6,489 nt of DNA from an uncultured Erysipelotrichales bacterium (GTDB taxonomy: Bacteria; Bacillota_I; Bacilli_A; Erysipelotrichales; Coprobacillaceae). The translations under genes were made by a program, and so were the position numbers. Shown here piece by piece: positions 6,418-6,489 of this stretch. The notes under the pieces are model-generated. The model had not been told where the DNA came from, searched no databases, and saw only the letters and a program-made list of their open reading frames with translations. Position 1 is the first letter of the stretch, and every line of letters starts with the position of its first letter. The stretch lies in contig CAKVJS010000068.1 in the NCBI GenBank assembly GCA_934754755.1, positions 1-6,489 of the forward strand. Reading direction: 5' to 3'.

Positions 6418-6452
6418 GAAAAGTAAGTATAGTCTTACTTTTCTTTTATTTT
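6418..6452 (+). terminator. Strong intrinsic terminator after the lipoprotein gene
   Basis: GAAAAGTAAG (6418-6427) pairs perfectly with CTTACTTTTC (6434-6443) around a 6-nt loop, followed by TTTTATTTT (6444-6452). It begins 10 nt after the stop codon and isolates the lipoprotein gene as a single-gene transcript. Confidence 0.85.
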
Positions 6453-6464
6453 AAGGAGTTGTAT

Positions 6465-6489
6465 ATGAAAAAATGGTATGCAGTTAAGG
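6465..6489 (+). CDS. Start of an unidentified gene, cut by the window edge
   Basis: TAAGGAG (6452-6458) lies 6 nt before the ATG, a good ribosome binding site. Only eight codons are visible, reading MKKWYAVK, and the next codon begins with G. Two family starts come to mind: RNase HI with an N-terminal viroplasmin-type domain (often beginning with an aromatic pair, AVK and then a GR motif) and NusG-like antiterminators (WYxV near the start). The G-initial ninth codon slightly favours the former, but eight residues cannot identify a gene. No separate promoter is seen in the 12 nt between the terminator and the ATG, so it may rely on read-through or on a promoter overlapping the terminator. Confidence 0.55.

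Overview
The window is an AT-rich chromosomal segment of a low-GC Firmicute. The proteins look most like those of Erysipelotrichia or related fermentative, host-associated Firmicutes. That placement is an inference from a lysine-type MurE, a PFL activase, strong AAGGAG ribosome binding sites and T-rich intrinsic terminators; no rRNA or other definitive marker is present. All complete genes are intact and of ordinary length. There is no tRNA, rRNA, CRISPR array, insertion sequence or phage gene.

Layout, left to right. Positions 1-50 hold the tail of an unseen upstream plus-strand transcript, ending in a clear terminator. A plus-strand pair follows: murE (132-1643, a UDP-MurNAc-tripeptide ligase probably adding L-lysine) and pflA (1704-2453, the radical-SAM activase of pyruvate formate-lyase). 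A compact bidirectional terminator (2442-2465) separates pflA from a convergent minus-strand pair. That pair is pepT (3368-4579, tripeptidase) followed by a YegS/DgkB-type lipid kinase gene (2467-3366, or from 3375). The two touch or overlap, and the kinase gene has no ribosome binding site of its own, which suggests translational coupling. The roughly 190-bp region 4580-4770 separates pepT from a divergent plus-strand gene for an OppA/DppA-type peptide-binding lipoprotein (4771-6408), which ends at its own strong terminator (6418-6452). The last 25 bases start another reading frame (MKKWYAVK...), which is cut by the window edge.

How the genes fit together. The peptide-binding lipoprotein captures extracellular oligopeptides for an ABC importer whose permease and ATPase genes are not here. 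PepT removes the N-terminal residue from tripeptides in the cytoplasm. These two functions share a divergent control region, which holds the most interesting signal in the window. The 10-bp element TATCAAGGAA occurs once facing each promoter, as a perfect inverted repeat, and lies exactly 36 nt upstream of the TATAAT box on both sides. This suggests a shared regulator of peptide uptake and peptide breakdown. MurE (cell wall), PflA (anaerobic pyruvate metabolism) and the lipid kinase (phosphatidic acid or lipid recycling) are housekeeping functions with no obvious common pathway. I see no unknown enzymatic system here; the novelty, if any, is regulatory.
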